Positions 26,654 through 35,534 of a DNA stretch of 60,081 bases are shown here, piece by piece. Both the position numbers and the translations under genes were made by a program. The stretch is from assembly GCA_021647405.1 (NCBI GenBank), contig JAKIUU010000014.1:1-60081 (forward strand). Direction: 5' to 3'. The notes beneath the pieces were generated by a model, which saw nothing but the letters and a program-made list of their open reading frames with translations, ran no database searches and was not told where the DNA came from. The stretch is from Flavobacteriaceae bacterium. Lineage in GTDB: Bacteria > Bacteroidota > Bacteroidia > Flavobacteriales > Flavobacteriaceae. Numbering within the stretch: the first letter of the stretch is position 1; every line of letters begins with the position of its first letter.

Positions 26654-27793
26654 TCAATAAACAAGGTACTCAATAATCTCGAGCCCGTAACCAGTCATAC
26701 CAACACGCTTTTTATCTTGGCGTCCGTTAGATATAACGCGTAATTTACTGATGTTTAAATCGTGTAGAATTTGAGCGCCAATACCAAAATCTTTATCATC
26801 CATAGTCATTTTTAATGATTCTGAATTTTCGTTTGTATGGGCTTTAATCTGTTTTAATCTGTTAGCCAGATTGAACGATTGGTTTTCTTGATTAATAAAC
26901 ACCATGGCGCCTTTTCCGGCGTCGTTAATAATCTTAAACATTTTGGCTAATTTGTCATCCGGATTATTTGTAAGAGTTCCTATAACATCGTTATTAACCA
27001 AAGTAGAATTTACGCGTACCAAAATAGGCTCATCACTGTGCCATTCTCCTTTTGTTAGGGCCAAATGTACCTGATCGTTATTTGTTTGTTTGTAAGCACG
27101 TAATCTAAAATCGCCAAAACGGGTATTTAAATTAAAATCTTCTATTTTTTCGATGAGTGAATCGTGGCGCATGCGGTAAGCCACCAAATCTTCTATCGAT
27201 ATAATTTTTAAATTGTGTTTTTTAGCTACTTTAACAAGTTGTGGCAACCGTGCCATGGTACCATCTTCGTTCATAATTTCAACAATCACTCCTGCAGGTT
27301 TTAATCCTGCCAAGCGAGCCAAATCTATAGCGGCCTCTGTATGTCCTGTGCGTCTTAGCACCCCGCCTTCTCTCGCTTTAAGCGGAAAAACATGTCCTGG
27401 TCTGGTAAGCTGATAGGGTTTGGTGTCGTCTTCAATTAAAGATTTAACAGTCATAGAACGGTCTTTTGACGATATTCCTGTTGTGACATCTTTTCCATTA
27501 TAATCTACCGAAACGGTAAATGCGGTTCCCAAAGGGTCTGTACTGTGGCCTACCATTAAATCTAATTGCAAGTCTTTACAACGCGACTCGCTTAATGGCA
27601 CGCAAATCAAACCCCTGCCAACGGTTGCCATAAAATTTATCATTTGGGGGGTAACCCTTTCGGCGGCAGCAATAAAGTCGCCTTCATTTTCTCTATTAGC
27701 ATCATCAACCACTATAACCAGCTTTCCGTTTTTAATGTCTTCAATAGCCGATTTAATAGTATTGAGGGTTATATTTTGAGTTGCAGTTGTCAT
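26654..27793 (-). CDS. ribBA: RibBA-type protein: DHBP synthase with degenerate GTP cyclohydrolase II domain
   Basis: The N-terminal half (residues about 10-210) is a normal 3,4-dihydroxy-2-butanone-4-phosphate synthase of riboflavin synthesis: VVDDANRENEGDFIAAAE, RPGHVFPL, and RRTGHTEAAIDL are intact. The C-terminal half has the GTP cyclohydrolase II fold, but the zinc/catalytic residues are gone. Where active enzymes read VHSECLTGD...RCDC, this protein reads VRVNSTLVNNDVIGTLTNN, and the RxEGRGIGL motif is NQENQSFNLANRL. It therefore probably has only DHBP synthase activity, and a separate ribA is expected elsewhere. The start is ATG 27793, two bases past the preceding gene's stop; the upstream in-frame start at 27823 overlaps that gene. 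Confidence 0.93.
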   Translation of the reverse strand: MTTATQNITLNTIKSAIEDIKNGKLVIVVDDANRENEGDFIAAAERVTPQMINFMATVGRGLICVPLSESRCKDLQLDLMVGHSTDPLGTAFTVSVDYNGKDVTTGISSKDRSMTVKSLIEDDTKPYQLTRPGHVFPLKAREGGVLRRTGHTEAAIDLARLAGLKPAGVIVEIMNEDGTMARLPQLVKVAKKHNLKIISIEDLVAYRMRHDSLIEKIEDFNLNTRFGDFRLRAYKQTNNDQVHLALTKGEWHSDEPILVRVNSTLVNNDVIGTLTNNPDDKLAKMFKIINDAGKGAMVFINQENQSFNLANRLKQIKAHTNENSESLKMTMDDKDFGIGAQILHDLNISKLRVISNGRQDKKRVGMTGYGLEIIEYLVY

Positions 27794-27794
27794 T

Positions 27795-29228
27795 TTATTT
27801 TTTGTTTTTTTTAAACTTTGCAAAAAAGATACTTAAAGGCTGCAAAAATACATCAATATTAAACAAGCCTATCTCTGTAGTTGCTTTTTTTGTAAGATAA
27901 ATGCCCAGAGGCAGCATTATTACAGTAGCCAACCAAGCCCCCATATAAGCAGGAATACTGCTTCCCCTTGCCAAATTACTGCCCATAATGGTTATAAAAT
28001 AATAAATTACAAATATTAAAATGGCAATAATCATGGGCAATCCGAATCCCCCTTTACGGATAATAGCGCCCAGAGGAGCCCCTATAAAAAATAAGACCAT
28101 ACAGGCCACCGAAAAAGCTATCCGTTTATGGTATTCTACAGCAAAGACATTAATAGTTCTTTGTTTGTATATAAACGATCTTTCGAAAGCTGAAACATTA
28201 TCTAAAGAACGTTTGGCCATTTCTTTGGCATTTTCAATAACCACCAGCTTGCCTCTATTGTCAAAATTATTTAAAATGGTATCCGATAAATAAGCAGTGT
28301 GGTCTGTTGTTTGTGCTACCAGTCCCTTAGCAAAAGAGCGGGTGTAGATATTCTTAGATTTAGATTCGATAGCATTGTGATAAGGCACAACCAAAGAATC
28401 TATATAATATTCTAACTGATTTAAACTCAGCATTTCAAAATCTTTTTTATAGCGTTCTTCTTCTAAATCTACATTGTCTAAGGACGATATATCAATATTT
28501 ACGGTGTACTCTTTAAAAAACGACTTGGTAAAAGGCATGCGCTTTCTTTCTTTTGAACTGATTTCTTTGTCGTTTTCTTCGTTATAATAGCCATTGTACA
28601 AAATAAAAGTCATGTATTTACTGCCTTCTTCTGTGGTTATTTTTCCTGTTTTGGCTGTTATACTCTTTACATTTCCTTTTAAATCGGTTAAATCGTAAAT
28701 CAAAACATTTTTAAGCTCATTTTTTTCTTTGCCGTATTTTTCGTCAAAACGGATAAGGTATCCTGGTATATCAGAATTAAACCTTCCTGCTATTAAAGCC
28801 AAAGCAGGTTTCTTTTTTTGCATGTTTACCAATAAATTTTTAGATTTAAAAGCGGCTTTGGGAAAGATGTTATTCAAGAATAAAAAATTGATACCACTAA
28901 ACAATAGCGCCAGAAAAATAAGTGGTCTCATAATTCTTTTTAAAGAAATACCCGAAGCCTTTAAAGCGGCCAATTCGTAATTTTCTGCAAATTTACCCAT
29001 GGTCATAATAGACGACAACAGGATGGCAATAGGAAAAGCCTGAGGCACCATCATTAAAGATAAATAACCTAAAAATTTTAAGATAACCCCAATTTCAATA
29101 CCCTTGCCTGCAATTTGGTCAAAACGCAACCACAAGGTTTGCATAACCAACACAAATAAGATAACTAAAAATGTGGTTAAAAAGGGACTTAAAAAACTTT
29201 TAATTATATATTTATCTATAATTTTCAA
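27795..29228 (-). CDS. LptF/LptG family permease
   Basis: A 477-residue inner membrane protein of the YjgP/YjgQ family, the permease half of the LptBFGC machine that lifts lipopolysaccharide out of the inner membrane. Three N-terminal helices (IDKYIIKSFLSPFLTTFLVI, then the ELAALKASGISLKRIMRPL coupling segment), a large periplasmic beta-jellyroll (residues about 130-340) and three C-terminal helices are seen. The sequence does not decide between LptF and LptG. It sits between a LolA-like gene and ribBA, with lpxK nearby, so the cluster is biased to envelope assembly. Confidence 0.92.
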   Translation of the reverse strand: MKIIDKYIIKSFLSPFLTTFLVILFVLVMQTLWLRFDQIAGKGIEIGVILKFLGYLSLMMVPQAFPIAILLSSIMTMGKFAENYELAALKASGISLKRIMRPLIFLALLFSGINFLFLNNIFPKAAFKSKNLLVNMQKKKPALALIAGRFNSDIPGYLIRFDEKYGKEKNELKNVLIYDLTDLKGNVKSITAKTGKITTEEGSKYMTFILYNGYYNEENDKEISSKERKRMPFTKSFFKEYTVNIDISSLDNVDLEEERYKKDFEMLSLNQLEYYIDSLVVPYHNAIESKSKNIYTRSFAKGLVAQTTDHTAYLSDTILNNFDNRGKLVVIENAKEMAKRSLDNVSAFERSFIYKQRTINVFAVEYHKRIAFSVACMVLFFIGAPLGAIIRKGGFGLPMIIAILIFVIYYFITIMGSNLARGSSIPAYMGAWLATVIMLPLGIYLTKKATTEIGLFNIDVFLQPLSIFFAKFKKNKK

Positions 29229-29233
29229 ACTGC

Positions 29234-29890
29234 TTATTGGGCTTCATTTATGGTATACCCTTCGGCTTTATACTTGGCCAAATTTACTTTCAACAGACGT
29301 TTAGAGATTTTGGGTAAATTTTTTCTAAACTTATTGATAGTTAATGTTGTAAGTGTGCCATTTTTACCATTTTCTACCATTCTATAAATTTCTTTAACCT
29401 TTGTATTAATTCCTAATACAATGGTATTTACTTCAGAGTCATCATCGGTTGGTGTCAGTACAATATTTTGGATTTTTTTACCTTTCATAGTTATCAATTT
29501 TACCCAAGAATAGGTATATCCTATTTTATAAAAGCTAAAGAATTTTGAGGGTCTAATCAGGCTTTCCTCTTCTTCGCTTTCTTGATCTGAAATATTTATT
29601 TCTTCATCTTCGGGTAAAATGGTGTAAATTTTTTCGCCATCAAATATTTTAGTGCCGCCCAAATAACTCACATTGTATAAGTCGCCCATAACCGTAATAT
29701 TGCCACGTGTGGTCTGATGAATATTTTCGGCATTATTATCTAAGCTGTATTTAAAGGTAATATACATGCTTTTATAGCTTGTAATTTTTTGATTAACCTC
29801 ATCTAATAATTTTTTAGCCCTATCTGACTGTTGCGAAAAGCCCAAATTGGCAATACATAACAAACCAATTACAAATAATTTAACTTTCAT
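29234..29890 (-). CDS. LolA-like periplasmic lipoprotein carrier
   Basis: A 218-residue exported protein (signal MKVKLFVIGLLCIANLGFSQ) with the LolA/LolB unclosed-barrel pattern: KLLDEVNQKITSYKSMYITF at the start, NITVMGDLYNVSYLGGTKIFDGEKIY and PSKFFSFY in the middle, and a C-terminal series of beta strands. LolA ferries lipoproteins from the LolCDE complex to the outer membrane. It ends five bases before the LptF/G-type gene starts and begins one base after the ftsK stop. Confidence 0.88.
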   Translation of the reverse strand: MKVKLFVIGLLCIANLGFSQQSDRAKKLLDEVNQKITSYKSMYITFKYSLDNNAENIHQTTRGNITVMGDLYNVSYLGGTKIFDGEKIYTILPEDEEINISDQESEEEESLIRPSKFFSFYKIGYTYSWVKLITMKGKKIQNIVLTPTDDDSEVNTIVLGINTKVKEIYRMVENGKNGTLTTLTINKFRKNLPKISKRLLKVNLAKYKAEGYTINEAQ

Positions 29891-29891
29891 C

Positions 29892-32276
29892 TTAAAGATT
29901 TTTTTCGTTTTTTAATAATTCATTTAAAGCCATTTCATCAGGTACTAAAACCTGACGGGCTTTGCTTCCTTCAAAGGGGCCTACAATTCCGGCAGCTTCT
30001 AACTGATCTATCAATCTGCCTGCCCTGTTATAGCCCAATTTTAATTTTCTTTGCAATAAAGATGCCGAACCTTGTTGTGCGTTGATAATTACTTTTGCAG
30101 CATCTCTAAACAACAAATCGCGGTCATCTATATCAATATCAAAATTTGAGATGCTTTCTTCTCCCGAATATTCTGGCAACATATAAGCTTCGGGATAGGC
30201 CCGCTGAGAACCTATAAATTCGGTTATTTTATCAATTTCTGGTGTGTCAACAAAAGCACATTGCAAACGTGTTAAATCGCTTCCCACAGCTATAAGCATA
30301 TCGCCTTTACCTATAAGCTGATCGGCGCCTTGTGCATCTAAAATAGTCCGCGAATCTATTTTTGAAGTGACTCTAAAGGCTATTCTGGCCGGAAAATTTG
30401 CTTTAATTATACCCGTAATAACATTTACAGAGGGACGCTGTGTGGCTACAATTAGATGAATACCTATGGCACGTGCCAATTGTGCCAGTCTGGCTATTGG
30501 TGTTTCTATTTCTTTACCAGCTGTCATAATTAAATCGGCAAATTCATCAATTACCAAAATAATATAGGGCAAAAAGCGGTGGCCATTTTCTGGATTTAAT
30601 TTGCGGTCTTTAAATTTTTGATTGTACTCTTTTATATTACGAACAAAGGCATTTTTAAGTAAATCGTAACGTGCATCCATCTCAATACACAAAGAATTTA
30701 AGGTGTTTATAACCTTTGTAGTATCGGTTATAATGGCATCTTCAGTATCGGGTAATTTGGCCAAATAATGGCGTTCAATTTTATTAAACAGAGTCAGTTC
30801 TACCTTTTTAGGATCTACCAAAACAAACTTAACTTCGGCGGGGTGTTTTTTATACAGCAGCGAAGCCAAAATGGCATTGAGTCCAACCGATTTTCCTTGA
30901 CCTGTTGCACCGGCCATTAAAAGGTGGGGCATCTTTGCCAAATCGCAAACAAATGTTTCGTTAGAAATGGTTTTTCCCAAGGCAATGGGCAATTCCATTT
31001 GGGCTTTTTGGAATTTTTGTGAAGCCAAAACAGACCGCATAGAAACAATGGTTGGTTTTTTGTTAGGCACTTCAATACCTATGGTACCCTTTCCGGGGAT
31101 TGGGGCAATAATTCTGATACCCAAAGCCTTTAAAGACAGGGCTATATCGTCTTCGAGATTTTTAATTTTAGAAATGCGTATGCCGGCATCGGGCACAATT
31201 TCGTAAAGGGTTACTGTGGGTCCAATGGTGGCTTTTATACTGGCAATTCCTATTTTGTAATTACTTAGGGTTTCTACAATTCTATTCTTATTTATTTCAA
31301 GTTCCTCTTGGTCAACCTTTATGCTTTCATTTTCATATTCAAAAAGCAAGTCTAAAGCTGGAAACTTGTACTTTGCCAGTTCTAAAGTGGGATCAAATCG
31401 GCCAAAATCTTTAAGCAACTTATCGGATAAATTTTCTACAAGGGTATCTTCATCTTTAGGTTTTTCAATTTCAATTGCAACCTCCAATTCTTTTGTACTT
31501 TTACTTTCTTTTTTTACCTCAAACTGCTCTAAAACAACTGTCTCTGATTTTAAAGGAGTGGTATCCTTTTGAGGTTGATCTACAATATTTGGCGTTTCTA
31601 ATTTTTCGGAAAAGGCTACTTTATTTTCAGTTTCTTGCTGTGCAACAATGGCTTCTTGAAAAGCCTTTTTTGTTTGTTTCTTTTTTGATTTTATAAATCC
31701 TGAGATATGTTCTGGCGTTAATTTAAAACGAACAGCAATATAAATAATGACACAAAATATTAATAACAGCGCAATGCCAACACGGCCAATATAAACATTT
31801 AGATAAGCGTTTATTTCAAAACCTACAACACCGCCCAACAAAGGTTTGTTTGGCAAAGCAAAACCGAATAACAAGGAGTACCAAGCCATAGATAACACAC
31901 CCCAAAACCAAGGTTTGCTTATCCGTTTAAACGGTATATTGAGCAACAGGCACAAACCTGACAATAGCAATAAAACAGGAATGTAAAAACTGGCCACGCC
32001 AAAACCACTGTACACAAAAAAGTGTGCAGAGATAGCGCCTAATTTTCCCAAAAGATTGTGGGTACTTACCCCTCTGTCTGCAAAACTGTGTAATGTACTT
32101 TGGTCAATTTTCCAGCTAGATAGATACGATATTAAAGCTGTGATTAAAAATACGGCCAAAATCAACAAAAAAGAACCAAAGACCACATGGGTCTGCCTGT
32201 TGGTAAAAAACAATTTTATTGTTTTAAAGCGGTCTTTTTTAGATTGCTTAAAGCTTGTTTTTTTTTGTTTTGCCAT
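29892..32276 (-). CDS. ftsK: DNA translocase FtsK
   Basis: FtsK is the septum-bound, hexameric ATP-driven pump that clears chromosome ends and activates XerCD at dif during division. Residues about 30-190 contain four to five membrane helices. A charged linker of 150 residues follows, then the motor: PHLLMAGATGQGKSVGLNA with Walker A, ILVIDEFADLIM with Walker B, and ATQRPSVNVITG. The last 70 residues are the gamma winged helix (LQRKLKLGYNRAGRLIDQLE, then GIVGP). The 794-residue length is usual for this phylum. It is co-directional with the lolA-like gene downstream. Confidence 0.97.
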   Translation of the reverse strand: MAKQKKTSFKQSKKDRFKTIKLFFTNRQTHVVFGSFLLILAVFLITALISYLSSWKIDQSTLHSFADRGVSTHNLLGKLGAISAHFFVYSGFGVASFYIPVLLLLSGLCLLLNIPFKRISKPWFWGVLSMAWYSLLFGFALPNKPLLGGVVGFEINAYLNVYIGRVGIALLLIFCVIIYIAVRFKLTPEHISGFIKSKKKQTKKAFQEAIVAQQETENKVAFSEKLETPNIVDQPQKDTTPLKSETVVLEQFEVKKESKSTKELEVAIEIEKPKDEDTLVENLSDKLLKDFGRFDPTLELAKYKFPALDLLFEYENESIKVDQEELEINKNRIVETLSNYKIGIASIKATIGPTVTLYEIVPDAGIRISKIKNLEDDIALSLKALGIRIIAPIPGKGTIGIEVPNKKPTIVSMRSVLASQKFQKAQMELPIALGKTISNETFVCDLAKMPHLLMAGATGQGKSVGLNAILASLLYKKHPAEVKFVLVDPKKVELTLFNKIERHYLAKLPDTEDAIITDTTKVINTLNSLCIEMDARYDLLKNAFVRNIKEYNQKFKDRKLNPENGHRFLPYIILVIDEFADLIMTAGKEIETPIARLAQLARAIGIHLIVATQRPSVNVITGIIKANFPARIAFRVTSKIDSRTILDAQGADQLIGKGDMLIAVGSDLTRLQCAFVDTPEIDKITEFIGSQRAYPEAYMLPEYSGEESISNFDIDIDDRDLLFRDAAKVIINAQQGSASLLQRKLKLGYNRAGRLIDQLEAAGIVGPFEGSKARQVLVPDEMALNELLKNEKNL

Positions 32277-32339
32277 GCACTAAATATTTCCTATCAAAAA
32301 TACTATAAATAAGTGTAATTATTAAAATATGCCATATCA

Positions 32340-32708
32340 TTACCAATATTTGGGCACATAAATTAAAGCCACAATAGCAATTTCTACAAATAAGGCTAAT
32401 AAAACAGCCCCTGCCCCTACGTCTTTAATAATTCCTATTGTTTTATGAAAATCGGGTTCAATATGATTTGCCAATTTTTCTATGGCTGTATTTACAGCTT
32501 CGGCCACCATAATGAGTCCAACTGCTAAAATTTGAAATCCCCATTCTGTTGGTGTTAAATCATTATAAAAGCCCAGAACAATTAATAGTACAGATAGGCT
32601 TCCGTGGAACATAAAACTATGCTCTGTAAAAATTAAAATCCACAAACCTTTTGCAGCGTAAATGGCACTTTTTAAACGCCCTAATATAAAACCATCATCA
32701 GGTTTCAT
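32340..32708 (-). CDS. dgkA: Diacylglycerol/undecaprenol kinase family protein
   Basis: A 122-residue integral membrane kinase with three helices. The conserved catalytic block is present: EAVNTAIEKLANHIEPDF with the ENTAIE-type motif, followed by KDVGAGAVLLA. Gram-negative enzymes recycle diacylglycerol, and Gram-positive-type ones phosphorylate undecaprenol; the sequence does not separate these. It begins three bases after the tpx stop. Confidence 0.9.
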   Translation of the reverse strand: MKPDDGFILGRLKSAIYAAKGLWILIFTEHSFMFHGSLSVLLIVLGFYNDLTPTEWGFQILAVGLIMVAEAVNTAIEKLANHIEPDFHKTIGIIKDVGAGAVLLALFVEIAIVALIYVPKYW

Positions 32709-32711
32709 AAA

Positions 32712-33209
32712 TTAAATGGCTTTTAAAGCCGCTTGGTAATTTGGTTCATCAACTATTTCGGGAACTTGTTCATTATAAACAACTGTGCCTTTTTCATCAA
32801 GTACAATTACAGCTCTTGAATGCAAATTGGCCAAAGGCCCATCGGTGATTTCTAAACCGTAATCTTTGCCAAATTGTCCTGAGGCAAAATCGGATAAAGT
32901 AATGACATTATCCAAACCTTCGGCGCCACAAAAACGGGCTTGTGCAAAAGGCAAGTCTCTCGAAATACACAATACTTTGGTGTTTTCAAGACCTGAAGCT
33001 TCTTTGTTAAACTGACGTACAGAAGCTGCACAGGTGCCTGTATCTAAACTTGGAAAAATATTTAAAATAACTTTAAAACCTTTATAATCTGCCAAAGATG
33101 ATTTTGATAAATTGCTCGCTGTCAATGAAAAATCTGGGGCTGTAGACCCAACTTTTGGTAATTCGCCCGATGTGTTAAAGGCATTGCCTTTTAATGTGAT
33201 TGCTGCCAT
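32712..33209 (-). CDS. tpx: Thiol peroxidase (atypical 2-Cys peroxiredoxin)
   Basis: Tpx reduces hydroperoxides, using thioredoxin for its own reduction. The peroxidatic cysteine is C60 in PSLDTGTCAASVRQFN, and the resolving cysteine is C94 in QARFCGAEG, the family's fixed spacing. At 165 residues it is full length. It is the first gene of the minus-strand cluster, and a strong terminator separates it from the peroxiredoxin gene upstream. Confidence 0.97.
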   Translation of the reverse strand: MAAITLKGNAFNTSGELPKVGSTAPDFSLTASNLSKSSLADYKGFKVILNIFPSLDTGTCAASVRQFNKEASGLENTKVLCISRDLPFAQARFCGAEGLDNVITLSDFASGQFGKDYGLEITDGPLANLHSRAVIVLDEKGTVVYNEQVPEIVDEPNYQAALKAI

Positions 33210-33272
33210 AGTTTTATTTTTAAATTAAGTTTTATTTAATGTGTTATAAGAACCTCAAAAGTACTAAAAATA

Positions 33273-33305
33273 AAAAAACTCTTAAGCTTTGGCTTAAGAG
33301 TTTTT
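33273..33305. terminator. Strong hairpin terminator
   Basis: AAAAACTCTTAAG and CTTAAGAGTTTTT form a 13-bp stem with a CTTTGG loop between the peroxiredoxin and tpx genes; it is symmetric, and ends the upstream peroxiredoxin transcript. Confidence 0.9.
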
Positions 33306-33332
33306 CTAAACAGTTTTTAAAACTATTTTTGT

Positions 33333-33965
33333 TTAATTTTTAGAAAGGTAATCTGCCACACCATCATGTGTGGTTTTTAAACCTTCTTTTGAACTGTTCC
33401 AGTTAGCTGGGCAGGCTTCGCCATGTTCTTCATTAAATTGCAAAGCATCAACCATTCTAATCACTTCTTCAACATTTCTACCCAATGGCAAATCGTTTAC
33501 CAATTGGTGACGTACAACGCCTTCTTTGTCTATCAAAAACAATCCGCGATAAGCGATTAATTCGTTATCGGCTTGAAAATTATCGTCTTCATCATAAAAA
33601 TAATCGCCTGTTAGGACATCGTAATTTTTAGAAATTGTTTTATTGGTATCGGCCACTATAGGATAGGTAACCCCTTGGATACCTCCTTGATTTTTAGGCA
33701 CTTGTAACCAACCCCAATGCGATTGTTCTGTATCTGTAGAAACAGCTACAACAGCTACATTACGTTCTTGAAAACGGGCTAAATTTTCTTGAAAGGCATG
33801 CAATTCGGTTGGACAAACAAACGTAAAATCTTTTGGATAAAAGAAAAGTACAACATACTTTTTACCTAAATACTGGTCTAATGAAAAATTCTCTACAAAC
33901 TCGCCACCGTTAACAACGGCTTGGGCTGTAAATTGGGGTGCTTTTCTACCTACTAATACAGACAT
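33333..33965 (-). CDS. 2-Cys peroxiredoxin (AhpC/Prx family)
   Basis: A 210-residue cytoplasmic peroxidase for H2O2 and alkyl hydroperoxides. The peroxidatic cysteine lies in FYPKDFTFVCPTELHAF, and the resolving cysteine in HGEACPANW near the C-terminus, as in typical 2-Cys enzymes. A TATTTTTG -7 element (minus strand, 34002-34009) precedes it. It is a separate transcript from tpx, so the window holds two adjacent, independently controlled peroxidases. No ahpF reductase is next to it. Confidence 0.95.
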   Translation of the reverse strand: MSVLVGRKAPQFTAQAVVNGGEFVENFSLDQYLGKKYVVLFFYPKDFTFVCPTELHAFQENLARFQERNVAVVAVSTDTEQSHWGWLQVPKNQGGIQGVTYPIVADTNKTISKNYDVLTGDYFYDEDDNFQADNELIAYRGLFLIDKEGVVRHQLVNDLPLGRNVEEVIRMVDALQFNEEHGEACPANWNSSKEGLKTTHDGVADYLSKN

Positions 33966-34139
33966 AATATATATATTTTAATTAAATTGAATTTATTACG
34001 ACAAAAATACTAATTAATGTACTTGATAACTTTGCTAAATATCTTTAATATTTATATTGGTATAAATTTTCTCTATTTTTAACGGAATTTTAAACCTTAA
34101 ATAAATAATTAGGCATTAAATTTGAAGCGTCATAAATTT

Positions 34140-34838
34140 ATGAAAACAAAAAGAACAATTCAATCTACCGCTTTACTGCTTTTTGTGCTGTGCCTATCAA
34201 CGCCTATATTTTCGCAAAAGGATACAATTAAAAATACCCCTTCTGATATTTTAGATTCTAAAAAGAATTTAAAACCTGTAGATTTATTTAAGCCCAATAC
34301 TGTGGCTAAAAAAAATACAATAAAATTTACACCTCAAGAAAATCTGTCTAAGGTCAAGTTAAACGATAAAAAATATTACGAGCTTTATAACAAACCCAAA
34401 AGGAAAATGGATTTTAAAAAGCACGCTAACAATGTAGATTCAGATGTTTTGGTAATAAAACATTTTAACGGCAAAAAAATTACCAATGCGCAAAATAAAA
34501 TTAAAAGCGATTACAGTTTGGGATCATTTTACACCAATTCAAAATCGGTTAGAATTGAAGTGCGCGATTTTGGTTTGGAAGATGGCGACCGCATAAAAAT
34601 ATACCTTAACGGCGAAGTGATAGAAAAAAGTATTGAACTGAAAAATATGTTTTATTTTATCGTCATTCCCTTGGTGAAAAATTACAATACCATCTCTATT
34701 AAAGCCTTAAATCAAGGCTATGCAGGCCCCAATACTGCCGAGTTGGAAATTTATGATGACAAAGGCAATATAATGACTTCACATATTTGGAATATAAATA
34801 CGGGTGAAGTTGTTACTGTTGGGCTTGTTAAAAAATAA
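34140..34838 (+). CDS. Secreted protein of unknown function
   Basis: A 232-residue exported protein. The ATG at 34140 opens a signal peptide (QSTALLLFVLCLSTPIFSQ); an in-frame TTG 18 bases upstream is less likely. The first 110 mature residues are lysine/asparagine-rich and probably disordered. The last 110 form a compact beta domain (VRIEVRDFGLEDGDRIKIYL, NGEVIE, then LNQGYAGPNTAELEIYDDKG and NTGEVVTVGL). This C-terminal domain is found in other Bacteroidota secreted proteins, but I know of no function. Confidence 0.8.
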   Translation: MKTKRTIQSTALLLFVLCLSTPIFSQKDTIKNTPSDILDSKKNLKPVDLFKPNTVAKKNTIKFTPQENLSKVKLNDKKYYELYNKPKRKMDFKKHANNVDSDVLVIKHFNGKKITNAQNKIKSDYSLGSFYTNSKSVRIEVRDFGLEDGDRIKIYLNGEVIEKSIELKNMFYFIVIPLVKNYNTISIKALNQGYAGPNTAELEIYDDKGNIMTSHIWNINTGEVVTVGLVKK

Positions 34839-34904
34839 GATTGCTTTTTTATTTTTTTTGCGTTTATTATGAGGATACCCGAAGGACTCCATTTATTATA
34901 AAGA

Positions 34905-35120
34905 TGTCTTAACGAGGGCACGCCTTTGGCGTGGCCGTGGTTATCCCGCCATGGCGGGCAGGCTTTTGAAGTAGGGTCACTTCTTTTCAAAAAATTGCCT
35001 GCCCAAGGTAGGCAGGCCTGCCCGAACGTACCTTTTCGGTACGGGTAGGCCACGTCACTTCGTTCCTCGCAATGACGTAGCTTGTTGTTTTCTGTACATC
35101 ATTTGTTTGCTTACAAAAAG
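34905..35120. repeat. Dispersed repeat B, copy 1
   Basis: GC-richer sequence starting gtcttaacgagggca and including TGGCCGTGGTTATC, CCATGGCGGGCAGG, an acttcttttcaaaa segment and a closing cgcaatgacgtagcttgttg. It is repeated at 35309-35530 and 37231-37550 with local changes that often keep the inverted repeats intact. ORFs across it are accidental. Confidence 0.75.
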
Positions 35121-35234
35121 GCAAATGAATTTTGGACAGTTTCTCTTTCATTTTTTTGCTTCTCCAAAAAAACGAAACAAAAAAAGGAGCCTTTTTCGAG
35201 GTGTTTTTCATCATTACTGATGAAAACCGCAAAT
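35121..35234. repeat. Dispersed repeat A, copy 1
   Basis: A 114-bp unit from gcaaatgaat to ccgcaaat. It contains the hairpin TTTTCATCA-TTAC-TGATGAAAA near its end. The second copy, also 114 bp and about 93 percent identical by eye, is at 36997-37110. The two flank lpdA. Confidence 0.85.
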
Positions 35235-35308
35235 CAAATACTAAATTTCTTCCAAGGCTTCTGAAATTTTTAACGTATTTGATTTGTTACACGGGCGAAA
35301 AAGTTTTT

Positions 35309-35530
35309 GAATGCTTACTTCAAACCAATAATGTCTTAACGAGGGCAAGCTTTTGGCTTGGCCGTGGTTATCTCACCATGGTGGGCAGGTGTTTTCAATT
35401 TATAGGGTACGGAGGTAGGCGGGTTAGTCCGAACGTACCTTTTCGGTACTGGCCAGGCCACGTCACTTTGTTCCTCGCAAAAACGTGACTTGTTGATTTT
35501 CTGTACATAACTTTTTTTTTACATTGAACT
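35309..35530. repeat. Dispersed repeat B, copy 2
   Basis: Opens with aatgcttacttcaaaccaa as copy 3 does, then carries the gtcttaacgagggca unit and the TGGCCGTGGTTATC and CCATGGTGGGCAGG pieces. Together with copies at 34905 and 37231 it fills the gaps on both sides of lpdA (35535-36923). Confidence 0.7.
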
Positions 35531-35534
35531 CAAG

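Noticed and set aside
26630..27830. FMN riboswitch upstream of ribBA
   Set aside because: The gene follows the preceding stop almost directly; there is no leader to hold one.
34751..35488. Overlapping ORFs of 60-118 codons
   Set aside because: They are translations of dispersed hairpin-rich repeats in several frames, without start signals or protein-like composition.
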